A DNA stretch of 64,000 nucleotides from Camellia lanceoleosa (taxonomy: Eukaryota > Streptophyta > Magnoliopsida > Ericales > Theaceae). A program made the position numbers and the translations under genes. The stretch is from contig JANUSC010000051.1 of the NCBI GenBank assembly GCA_025200525.1, positions 992,001 through 1,056,000 of the forward strand, written 5' to 3'. This document shows positions 54,168-64,000 of this stretch, one piece after another (positions within the stretch are counted from its first letter, which is position 1; every line of letters begins with the position of its first letter). The notes below the pieces were generated by a model. That model had not been told where the DNA came from and ran no database searches. It saw only the letters and a program-made list of their open reading frames with translations.

Positions 54168-57100
54168 TCATTTCCAGAAAGCCAGAATTGGCCTGTCAAA
54201 TCCGGATTTGCTGCCTGATAAGCGGGAAGTGATGTTTTCTACCATTCTAAATCCAATCTGCAACCGTACCAAAAATCAATGATCAAACATTAGCAAATCA
54301 CTTTCAATGAGAAAATCCAGGCCCCAGATGATTGTCTAGCGTTTCTTTTGGTTAATTTAAACGTCCTTGCCAAATCAGAACAAAACATGACATGTACCTT
54401 GTCCAGAAGAATTTCTTGAAAACCATCAGGATAAATCTTAATATTGTGATAATTAGTTTGTGCCATCTGCAGAACAAGTTAAAAATTATTGTTTCAGTCA
54501 AATAAGTTCCAACCAACATAATAAAAAACCCTAGTACCCTAGTTCTAACTACTGCGTGCCACAAATGAAAGTGTGCTAGTCTCTCTCTCTCTGACCATTG
54601 TAAAGATCAGAGGCTAACTTTATTTCATCTGTGACTAAACTCACAAAAATTGTTTTGTACCTAGAAAATGAAATTAGAGATTTACAAAACTATGGAGTTT
54701 TGAAAAATCAGTTTGATAGAAATGGATACCCGAGCAATTTAAGCATATGGGTGGGAATGCTACATCTGCAGATCTGATAAGTGGGTTTTAATAACTTTAT
54801 TATTGTGTTTACTAGACAATTGGATGATCTCTCTGGGGCCAGAATAAAGCCATACCAAAAAAACAAAAGAAACAAACAACACGGAAATCAAAGGGAAAAT
54901 GTCATACCTCTGACACTTGACGGTTTTTGTAATATGATTGCCACGGCTGGGGTTCCAAAATAAGAATGCCACCCTGCTCAAGATAAATATAATATTTTAA
55001 CAAATTGCTCAGAAAAATCAAATATGTGCAAGAAAAGAGTCAAGACAAGGTTAGACAACAAAATGTACCGGTTGAAGAAGCTTCCAGATCTTTGCAAATA
55101 AAGTAATCAATCCATCATCACCCCAGTTCAAATGGATCCACTTTGTTACACTTAAACTGCAAAAAGTAGGAAACAAATCCCTTTCACCATACAATTAGCC
55201 ACAGATAAGACCAAGGTAAACTAGTAAATGAAACATTTATACTGTGATTCTAGAATATACTGCAGTATTGTAAGGCTCAGCATTTTAATTAAAAAACAGT
55301 AAAATGCTGTTAAACCCCAAAAAAGAAATAAATAAAGAAGAACAATGTGTAAAGCAAAAGTGATTCTCACAATATTGTATAATATAGTCGATGCTATGTG
55401 AATCAATGGTTGTTTTTTTTTTTGAGAAACAACAAAATTTTATTAAAACGGAAAAGAGAGAGGACAAGAAGTCCTCCTACAAGGATAGAAAAAAGAAGAA
55501 GAAAAAGCAAAAGCAAAAGCAAAACCAATCACAAAGACACCAAACTCTAAGAATGGCAAACAGCAATCCAATCCCTAGAAATTAAAAACAAAGATACTCC
55601 TTTAAAAGGAGGAGATACAAAAGCCCAAAAAGAAGCCAAATATTCAGCCCTATCCCACAAAGCCTCTACACTTGCTACCTTGTCCTCAAAAATTCGAACA
55701 TTTCTCTCCAACCATATAACCCAAAAAATAGCAAAAACAATGCCTAACCACATTGATTTGGCTTTCTTAGTACTCCCAAACCCGTCAAACCGAATAAGAA
55801 GCATATGCATACACTCCCTTGGAGCAACCCACTGCACATCACATAACCTGAAAAGGCGCTGCCATAATGCTGCAGCCACCGGGCAATAAAGAAAAAGATG
55901 ATCCACTACCTCCAGATTACTCTTGCACATCACACACCATTGGGGGCAAAGAGAGTGATTAGGCCTTCTCCTCTGAAGAACATCATTAGTTGTAACGCCC
56001 TTTTGAGCCAAAGACCATATGAAAAACTTCACTTTATGAGGGACACTCGCTTTCCAAAGTTTCTTATGAAAAGGGAACAAGGAAACCGAGGGATTATCAA
56101 TAATCTTATCAAAAAAGGATTTGCATGAAAATACCCCAAAAGAGACAAGGTTCCACACCCTACTATCGGAAGTCGAAGAAAGAGAAACCCCCTCAAGCAC
56201 AACCAACAAAGAAGCCAATTCCTCCGCCTCCCTATCATTCAAATTTCTAATGAGATCAAAATTCCAGTATATGGGTGCCATAGCCGAGCAAGCCACTGAC
56301 GCTATAGACACATTTGGAGAACAAACCAACCTGTAAAGAAGGGGCAAAGATCTAGCAAACGAAACATCCCCTAACCAAACATCCTCCCAAAACCGAACAT
56401 TCTCTCCATTTCCCACTTTGAATGAAAAATAATTAGACACAAGAGGATACAAACGAGAAATGGATTTTCACGGAGAACGACAATTGCCTCTATTAACCAC
56501 ATTAGAATCCCTACCATTGGATTGAATTCCATACTTGCTTTTAATAACTGAACACCATAACGACTCACTTTCAAAAAGAAATCTCCACAACCATTTGTCC
56601 AATAAAACAATATTCCTGACAACAATATTCCCTATAGCCAAACCACCTTTTGCCCTAGAAAGAGAAACAGTCTCCCACCTAACCAAATGAACTCCTTTAC
56701 CCTCCTCACACCCTTCCCAGAGAAAATCCCTCATCAATTTCTCAATTTTTCTTGCAATGCTAACCGGAACTTTGAAAAGGGACAAGAAATAAATAGGAAC
56801 TGAGCCTAATACGGATTGTACTAACGTATACCTCCCTCCCTTAGACAACAAAGCTTGCTTCCATCCCTCCCTCCAATCTTTTCCTAATTTTGACAAGAAC
56901 GGGTTCCCAAAAAGACACCAATCTAGGATCTCCTCCCAACGGAAGCCCTAGATATTTGAGGGGGAAGGAATCAATTGAACATCCCAACAAGGCCGCCACC
57001 TTATGCATCTGACTATCAGCCAAATTAATGCCCACAACATTGCTTTTGCTAAGATTGACCTTGAGGCCAGACACTATCTCAAAAATTCTTAAAATCTTCA

Positions 57101-60100
57101 GTAGATTTCCCACCTTACTTTCCTCCTCATATGAGAAGAAAATAGTATCATCCGCAAATTGTAAGTGAGTCACACCTATCCTATCCCTTCCCACCACAAA
57201 CCCTTCAATGACACCCTTATCCTTAGCTAACTCAATAATCCTACCCAACACATCAGCAACTAAAATAAACAAAAATGGTGATAAAGGATCACCCTGTCTT
57301 AGGCCCCTGGATGCTTGGAAAAACTCTCCCGCCTTGCCATTCACAATAATTGCCATACTGCATGACGACAAGCACCCCCAAATGCATTTCCTCCACCTAA
57401 CACCAAACTCCTTCCTTTCCAAAACAAAATCCACAAAACCCCAATCAACATGGTCATGTGCCTTCTCAAAATCTACCTTAAATACAATACCCTTCTTACG
57501 TAATCCCCTATACTCCTCCACAACCTCATTGGCCACTAAAATTACATCCAAAATCTGCCGACCCTACACGAATGCACCTTGTGCCGAAGAAATAGTGCCC
57601 CCCAGGACAGCTCCGAGCCTTCTAGCAAGCACTTTAACTAAAATCTTATAAAGAGATGTGACCAAGCTGATGGGTCTAAAATCCCTAATCTTGATTGACT
57701 TCTCCTTCTTAGGAATTAGACAAATGAAAGAGGCATTGGCGCACAAATTAACTTGCCCACTCTAAAAAAACTCAGAAAAAACCTTCATAAGATCCCTTTT
57801 TACAATATCTCAACAATCCTGAAATACTGCCATTGAAAAACCATCTGGGCCAAGAGCCTTGTCTCTATCACACTCAAATACAGCCTGTCTCACCTCTTCT
57901 TCGTCAAAGGGTCTTTCCAGCCAACTAGCAGACGCTAAATCCACTGGGACCCAATCAATGCCTTCAATCCCTAGACGGTCCACACCCCCATCGGAATATA
58001 GATTTGAATAAAAATTAAAAATTTCCTTGACAATAAGCTCCTCCTTACACACTACTTCACCTGAAGCCACTTCCAAATTCTTAATAAAGCTCTTCTTCCT
58101 CTTCCCCGACGCAACTCTATGATAAAATCTAGAGTTGGTATCACCCTCTCTAGCCCATTTCAACTTAGCTCTTTGACCCCAAAAAATTTGCTCCCTAAAA
58201 ATGATCTCTTCCAACTTCATTCTTAGCATTGACCTCCTATACCTTAACGATTGAGATAATCCCTCATTGGCCTCCTTCCCATCTAACTCCCCAATCTCCC
58301 GAACTAGCTCTGCTTTCAACTCACCCGTATCCCCAAAAACTTCACGTTTCCAAATTTTAAGATTCTCCTTGACTCCTCTCAACCTACGCATAAACTTAAA
58401 ACCCTCCCACCCATGGACAAGAGCATTTTCCCACCATTCCTTAAAGAATGCCTTGAACGCACGATTTTCCAACCACATATTCTCGAACCTAAATGGGGTT
58501 GGACCCCATTTAAAAGGACAACTCTGTAGAATCACAGGACAATGATCTGACACCACTCTGGGCCCTACCTCTTGCCTTACATCCGGAAACAACTCCTCCC
58601 ACCCCAAAGTATGAAGAAACCTATCCAACCTACAGCACACCCTATTTTCCTGCAGATTAGACCATGTGAATCACGCATTACTCAGAGGAGGATCTATCAA
58701 CTCACACTCCTTGATAAAAGAATCAAAGTCCCGCATACTCCTATTTGTGGAAACCCCATTTAATTTTTCAGAAATTTGCCTAACCACGTTAAAATCCCCA
58801 CCCACACACCAATAAGGAGAACAAAGCCCGAATAATCCCACTAACTCATCCCACCACTCCCGACGATCCCCAGATCTATTAGGACCATACACCCCTATCA
58901 ACCACCATTCCTTATTATCCCTATTCCTGAACCTAATAGACAAAGAAAATACCCCAACAACCACCTCACACTCCACTACAACTCTCTTATCCCACATAAT
59001 CAACATTCCCCCTGATCTTCCCCTAGAAGGCAGTACAGCCCATCTCCTAAATCGAGTCCCCCAAACACTCCTAATAAAAATCCTATCACACTCCTCACAC
59101 TTTGTCTCTTGAAATATAACTATCTCTGGTTGTTGAATTTTCAAAACCTCTTTAACTACGGCCCTTTTCCTACGAGACCGCAGTCCTCGCACATTCCAAC
59201 TAAAGATCTTCATTGGGAACTATCATCACCCCTTACCTCTTTTTCCTGCCCCTCATAATTGATACCACTTGCAAGATTTCTTAATTCCCTCAACCCTTTC
59301 CTTAATCCAGAACCTCTATGATTTCTATCCCCCCCAGATGAAATCCCCACCCTTTTAGCCCGAGACTTCTTCCCAGTATTCCTGACTAATGCCAACCCAA
59401 GAGTCTCAAATAACTGTGTAAAATGAGGGACATCATCCTCCTCCAAAGGAAAAGACACATACTTACTCATTTCCCTCAACCACCTTTCAGACTCAGAACC
59501 ATTGTTGCCATTATCAATGTTCCTTTGAAACCTATGATTAAGAGACTTCTCCCTCGAAAGATCAGTCCTATTAGTGTCCATATTATCCAGCTGTGGGTTG
59601 AAACTGCCACTGGTAGAGGTCCTATTCGCATGTAACAAAGGCAAATTATCATTCTTGTGAGAAACCTTTCCGGAAACTTGTAAGAAACAGGGACCCAATA
59701 CTGACTCCCCCTCCTACCCCACCCCTCTAACTGACACAGAATGAGAACTCTGAATATGAGGATGAAGTGAAGAATTCATATTGTCCCTGTCAATAGAGCC
59801 ACCAACCTATTCACAAGACTTGAAGACTTCCTCACCCTCAAATCCCCCAGTATGTTTAATACAGGAAGAACTTGGTACCTCCTCTTCATGATATAACCCA
59901 GTGAGATTCAATTCAACATCATCAGCCCTCTCCTCCTTCGAATGATCCTCATCTTCCTCATTCGGACCAAGAGATTCATCAAAACTATCTAAAGATCCAT
60001 ATTCTTCCAATGCCCACCGCTTGACCTTCCCTCTTCGTTGACATTCTCATTGACAAATATCAGAGCCCCTTTGTTAACCCCAACTTCCTTAGGAACCAGA

Positions 60101-62665
60101 CAGCCACGTGTCCCAGCTGTCCCCCCAGACTCTTCATTTCCCCCACCTCCGACGCCAATCTCCGATGGAACCTTCCGCCGAAAATCCCAATGCCGATGAC
60201 CCTCCTTTCGACTGAAAGAATTCGAAATCCCTTTTACTCGCACCGTGATGGCTCCATGATCCGTCGAGATCTCCATGGTTGAAGGTAGAAACCCAGAATC
60301 CAATCCTCTCACCTTCAACCTCACCTCAAACAGATTTTCAAAATTCTTTGTTCTGTTATCCACTTGTAGAAGCCCTCCACATTTCCTCCCAATTTGCTCA
60401 AAGATATTGATATTCCATAGATTAAATGGCAAGTCACAAATAGCAATCCAACCACCGTACGAAGCAATCACATTCGATCTCCTATGCTTCGCTTCTGACC
60501 ACCTTTCCAACAGTACCGCAATACCCATTCCAAAAAACTGCCGCCCTTTACCCCCATAGAAAGCAGCCATATCCTCGGTCTTGGTGAAGAACAGTGCTCG
60601 ATTCAACTGAAATGGACGCAACTTAATAGATATCTTGTAAGACTTACATAGTTCCTTCTCAATTTGCTTCCACCCAATAAAGAAATCTGCCCTCTCACAC
60701 ACCACCGCCTGATGAAGTACTAGCGAAGGACCATCACTTAACAAACTCACTGATGGAAGCTTGAGAACCTCCGCATACGACCATCCTCTATTTGCCCGTT
60801 TTCACTTGCTGACTCTTTTCCTCTATGTCATTCCCCTTGTTGGCCCCATTCAATCGAACATCATTGCAAGGATCCTTTGCTTTGGCCTCCTTTCTTATCT
60901 CATTGCCTACCTTCTTGCCATCTACGTCTCTAGTGCAGTTGTTCTGCCTTGCTCCAAATAGGATTGTTTCCAGCAACGAAGCCACATCCTTCCACCCCTT
61001 CTGATTGACTCCTGCTGGGATGATAATATTTGATGTCCTAATCCCTGCAACCCACTTGGATAGCTCCACAAACTCTCCTCTCCTATTTGAATAACACTAA
61101 AGACAGAACACAGCTGAACTATTCGTATACTTTCTGAAGAACTGCCTCATGGTGCTCATGTTTCCAGCATCTTTGAGAACCTGTGATGCCCAAAAAACCC
61201 CTCCCCAAATCAAGTTTCAATGTGAAACTGCGATGCCTATTCCTTTCTATGATTTCCACTACCTCCTCATGTGATCTCTCATCCACCTGAACAATAATAA
61301 CCTTCTGCTCAATCTTCAGATCAAGCACACGATCACTATACCTTCTGACTCTCCCTCTCTCTGAATCTCGCTCTCTCATTACGTCAATATTGGGGGCAGG
61401 AATCAATTCAACTTCTTCCTTACAAACTAAAATTGACAAACACAGGTAGTTATAATTCATTCCTTCTTTGACCAAACAAGGTTCCATAAGAAAGTACATT
61501 TTATAATTAAATAAAAATAATGTAATTCAAAGTATATTCTGTTAAGTCACAAGAAAATCCCAGAGACAAATAATTTGCTTTTTCATAAATCTTACATAAA
61601 ACTAGTGTGGGCGCTATATTAGGAATTGCACTTACTATGTCTTAAATGAAAAACAGTGGCAAAATCAGTACTTGGTGGATTAGACCATCTCCAACGGTTC
61701 ATCAAACCCAGCATCAAATTTGAAATTTGGTGAAAAAGCTACTGTTTGGTGCTCCAACGGTTGCACCAAATCCATATCAAAATGAGATTTCAGCAAAAGT
61801 TTCACCAAACTGATGACAGACTCCGCATTTCACCAAAACATCAGACATGATCAAGTTGCCGAGATTTAACGGTCGACCGGCCGGTTGACCAACCGGTCGC
61901 CCCACCAAAAGTTCAAACAGTTCCAAAAAAGGTTCAAACAGGTAAAAAAAAAAAAATTTTTTTGCCCAACCGGTCGACCACCAAAAAGATTCAAAAAGTT
62001 CAAAAAAAAAAAAAAAAATTTGCCTTGACTGGTTGACCAGCCGGTCGACCGGCCGGTCAACCAACCAGTTGTCCGACGCAAATTTGATGAAAAGGATTTG
62101 ATACTGAACCGTTGGAGCGCGAAGTATCAAATTAAGGAAATAGCCACTTTTTGACTCAGATTTGGTGAAACATCAGGTGAACCGTTGGAGATGCTCTTAG
62201 TTACCACCCTAAGTTTTTCCATTTTGTTTTGAAATGGACCTATGTTCAGAAGTTTGAAGAATTTCAGGTCAAGATTTTACTTAAGAACCCGAGATTTCCA
62301 ATATTTTCCATTTTCTTAATTTTAAAGGCATGCCTTCCTTAAAAGTAAACACATATTTGATAGAGCTGAAGAAAAGCAAGAAATAACTTACCAAAGAATT
62401 GTATGGTAGCACTTATCCTCTGGTGGCCACCAATTCTGAACAAAATTTTCCTTTCGGAAAGTAACTATATTTAAAAGATCTTTTCCTTGCAAAGAGGAAC
62501 AATTCATTAAACTCTCCCTAGTCTCTTCACTCTCTAGATTGGTGACACTGTTCCGTACACCATTTACTCCCCCTACATCTTCCAACTTGGAGGTCTTGGG
62601 AGGTATCTTATGAGTGTTCGTCTTCACAGTTCTTCTGAGATTCCAATATGCATCCTGGACTCGAT
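54168..62665 (-). CDS. Bin3/MePCE-type RNA methyltransferase, C-terminal exons (partial gene)
   Basis: Exons on the minus strand: 62392-62665, 55069-55156, 54908-54973, 54398-54466 and 54168-54257 (stop TGA). Together they give 587 nt, the last 194 residues plus stop, with all phases closing. Motifs: DRVQDAYWNLRR at the end of the SAM-binding fold, FVQNWWPPEDKCYHTIL, CLSVTKWIHLNWGDDGL, LLQPGGILILEPQPWQSY, NIKIYPDGFQEILL and a final GFDRPILAFWK. This matches the Bin3 domain of the 7SK methylphosphate capping enzyme family, which methylates the 5' gamma-phosphate of small RNAs. Plants have homologues annotated as probable RNA methyltransferases. The N-terminal exons with the SAM glycine motif lie beyond the right edge. 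The 7.2 kb intron (55157-62391) contains a LINE and a MITE; splice sites look intact. Confidence 0.85.
55547..59213 (-). pseudogene. LINE ORF2: endonuclease and reverse transcriptase, several stops
   Basis: The frame starts with ATG at 59213. The AP-type endonuclease at 58671-59213 shows SWNVRGL, FQETKCEE, GVYGPN and GGDFNVV, and ends in a TGA (58671-58673). The segment 57810-58640 contains the endonuclease end (VSDHCPVIL) and the linker to DKALGPDGF, then another TGA (57810-57812). RT follows with FRPISLV, FVDFVLERK, GLRQGDPLSPFLF and the active site FADD. A stop (57564-57566) and a frameshift near 56870 interrupt it. The final part (55547-56890) carries the plant LINE C-terminal zinc-binding region (KVKFFIWSLAQKG, CVMCKSNLEVVDHLFLYC). 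The copy cannot make an active protein. Confidence 0.92.
59210..61499 (-). pseudogene. LINE ORF1 remnants
   Basis: The pieces, reading from the 5' end, are 61119-61499 (ends SFTLKLDLGRGFLGI), 60788-61069 (ELSKWVAGIRTSNIIIPAG), 59989-60750 (an RNA-binding DUF4283-like segment with WIAICDLPFNLWN) and 59210-59698 (an acidic and basic tail containing RAKRVG). Stops and frameshifts separate them. ORF1 proteins of plant LINEs bind the element RNA. ORF1 ends next to the ORF2 ATG at 59213, the usual tight spacing. Confidence 0.75.
61501..61682. other. Intron sequence between LINE and MITE
   Basis: AT-rich intron DNA of the methyltransferase gene. It ends with the left TTA target duplicate of the MITE (61680-61682). 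Confidence 0.5.
61683..62196. mobile_element. Tourist-like (PIF/Harbinger) MITE, 514 bp
   Basis: The terminal inverted repeats GACCATCTCCAACGGTTCA and TGAACCGTTGGAGATGCTC are flanked by TTA on both sides (61680-61682, 62197-62199). TTA duplication and the CATCTCCAACGG terminus fit Tourist-like MITEs. A second inner inverted repeat rich in GGTCGACCGGCCGG lies at 61868-61905 and 62025-62070, on each side of A-rich runs. There is no coding content. Confidence 0.85.
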
Positions 62666-63424
62666 CTGCAAGAAAATGAAAAGAAAAACAATGATTCATG
62701 ATACAATCTTCAATTTCGAAAGGTTATGACATCATTAATACTTAAAAAATTAAACCAAACCAAAGCCTTGTGTCCCAATCAAGTGAGATCGGCTACATGA
62801 ATCCATCTCTTCCATTCTTCTTTCTCAAGGCTATATGCTCGGTTAAATTAAAATTCTTAATACTTAATATACAATCTAAAACCTATTGCTTCCTTCCATA
62901 AAAGGCTGAGAAATAATTCAACATCTTATTTTCTACTTCCCAAGTAATGTTCTCTGCCACCCCTATCTACCCATCATCTTTCAACAAAAACCTACCTAAT
63001 CCATTTCCCTCAGATTTTCCTTGCTGAAAGTTGCTTCACAAACTCCTAAATTTTGCTCATTCAAAGTCACCAGTGAAACAGCCTAAATGTCCAACCATCT
63101 ATTCTAACAAAATAAATATCTATCCAATCTTGTAAGCAAACATACTTCATCGTAGATTATTACACACTCCCCTTTAATCTTGATCTATAACTCTCCAACA
63201 TCGAGTCCAACCCAGGCCACCCGCACACACTCCATCGTGAGCCACCATACTCCATTGAGAGCCACCTTGTCGTAGTCCAACTTTGCCACGTGCACCAAGA
63301 ATTTTCTTTGCTCCATCAAGAGTTATCATGGATTTTTCTTGCTCCATCAAGAGTTTTTTGTGCAAACCCAAGCCCACCAACATCAATGCTTGAGGAGAGT
63401 CTGCCCATAGATCAGTCTGCCATT
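62666..63424. other. Intron and repeat-like sequence
   Basis: Non-coding. AATCAAGTGAGATCGGCTAC plus ATGAATCCATCTCTTCCATT (62777-62818) resembles a dispersed plant repeat (the 'GTCGGCTACATGAATCC' motif). A short direct repeat, CTCCATCAAGAGTT, occurs at 63312 and 63341. Confidence 0.45.
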
Positions 63425-63437
63425 GGCTCTGATACCA
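63425..63437 (-). other. Candidate primer-binding site (tRNA-iMet type)
   Basis: The minus strand reads TGGTATCAGAGCC exactly. It lies two bases beyond a TG/CA terminus at 63440, as in Copia and many gypsy elements. Confidence 0.65.
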
Positions 63438-63439
63438 GT

Positions 63440-64000
63440 TGTTAGGGAATCAAGGAGTCCACAAGGGCACAACCTATGTTACACGGATTCGCCAATTTTG
63501 GCGAAGTACCCATGTCGACACGACACAAATACGAGTACGGAATCCGGCTGGGATATGACATGGAGAAAGTGGATACAGTGTCATACCTGCGATTAGGGCT
63601 TTGATCGTTTTCGTCACTCTCTTCTCTCATTGTCCATCTCGATTGTCTTCGTCTCTCTCTCTTTCCTCACTCTCGATCTCCTTTTCATCTCTATTTGCTT
63701 CTCTTTCTCTTCATCTCTGTTTTTTCTCTCTCTCTCTCTCTCTCTCCCCATTTTAAATTAATAAAATTTGTTTTATATAATATAATTTTTATGCCTAAAA
63801 TAAAAAATTATTTATTTTATCATATATAATATAATTTCTTTTGTACCTAATATAATTTTATTTGTTATTTCTTTTTTATTTTTTTTTACAGAATTTATTA
63901 GTTCTTAACTTTTTAACATATAATAAATAAAATAAACCATCTAATCGTTTAAAAGAAATCTAATTAAATTATATATAATAAAAAAATCTATAAAATAAAA
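63440..64000 (-). repeat. Candidate LTR fragment at the right edge
   Basis: Plus-strand TGTTAGGG at 63440 would be the end of a minus-strand 5' LTR next to the primer-binding site. The segment includes CT repeats (about 63650-63750) and an AT-rich tail and runs off the window. No paired LTR is seen to the left, so only a remnant may be present. It may also carry part of a host intron. Confidence 0.4.

Larger units (their letters stand above)
55413..61500 (-). mobile_element. LINE retrotransposon in an intron, decayed
   Basis: A poly-A tail on the minus strand (T run at 55413-55423) marks the 3' end. Upstream on the minus strand come ORF2 (endonuclease, RT, C-terminal zinc-binding region) and ORF1. 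The layout is that of plant L1-type LINEs. The 5' end is near 61500; I see no clear target duplication. It has the same orientation as the host gene, inside its large intron. Confidence 0.9.

Overview
This window is nuclear DNA of a flowering plant, probably a eudicot. It carries AT-rich introns, a spliced plant-type casein kinase 1 gene, and plant-specific transposon families nested in one another. I could not run any search, so family names rest on motifs I can read.

Layout. (1) 1-5536: a decayed minus-strand Ty3/gypsy chromovirus with gag, protease, RT/RNase H, integrase and chromodomain. Its 3' LTR runs off the left edge and its 5' LTR is missing. (2) 5537-32432: a nest. An old minus-strand long LTR survives in three pieces (5537-5798, 9945-10633, 30804-32432). 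It was split by a 4.1 kb solo LTR (5799-9944, target duplication CTAAG) and by a 20.2 kb plus-strand Tat/Ogre-like retrotransposon derivative (10634-30798, target duplication CATGA). (3) 32433-35495: a decayed minus-strand BED-finger hAT transposon, into which the old LTR element probably inserted. (4) 35496-43340: AT-rich DNA with MITE-like inverted repeats, a gag-only (TR-GAG-like) LTR element (36118-40748), and a TIR element stuffed with a TGG-rich minisatellite. (5) 43898-49119: an apparently intact 14-exon casein kinase 1-like gene. (6) 54168 to the right edge: the 3' half of a minus-strand Bin3/MePCE-type RNA methyltransferase gene. One of its introns is about 7.2 kb and holds a decayed LINE and a Tourist-like MITE.

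The most unusual object is the 20.2 kb Tat-like element. It has 3.76 kb LTRs, a primer-binding site, a gag remnant and no recognisable pol. On its antisense strand it carries a multi-exon plant mobile domain (PMD/MAIN-like) gene, now broken, whose introns hold minisatellites. Between that gene and the 3' LTR lie about 3.4 kb of four successive minisatellite families. All four are built on a short inverted-repeat core followed by a CATT/TGCAT-type spacer. In the last family the stem arms change together (GCGC/GCGC versus GCAC/GTGC), as expected if RNA or DNA hairpins were being maintained.

Only the casein kinase gene and the visible exons of the methyltransferase look like functional host genes. 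Everything else is transposon-derived or non-coding.
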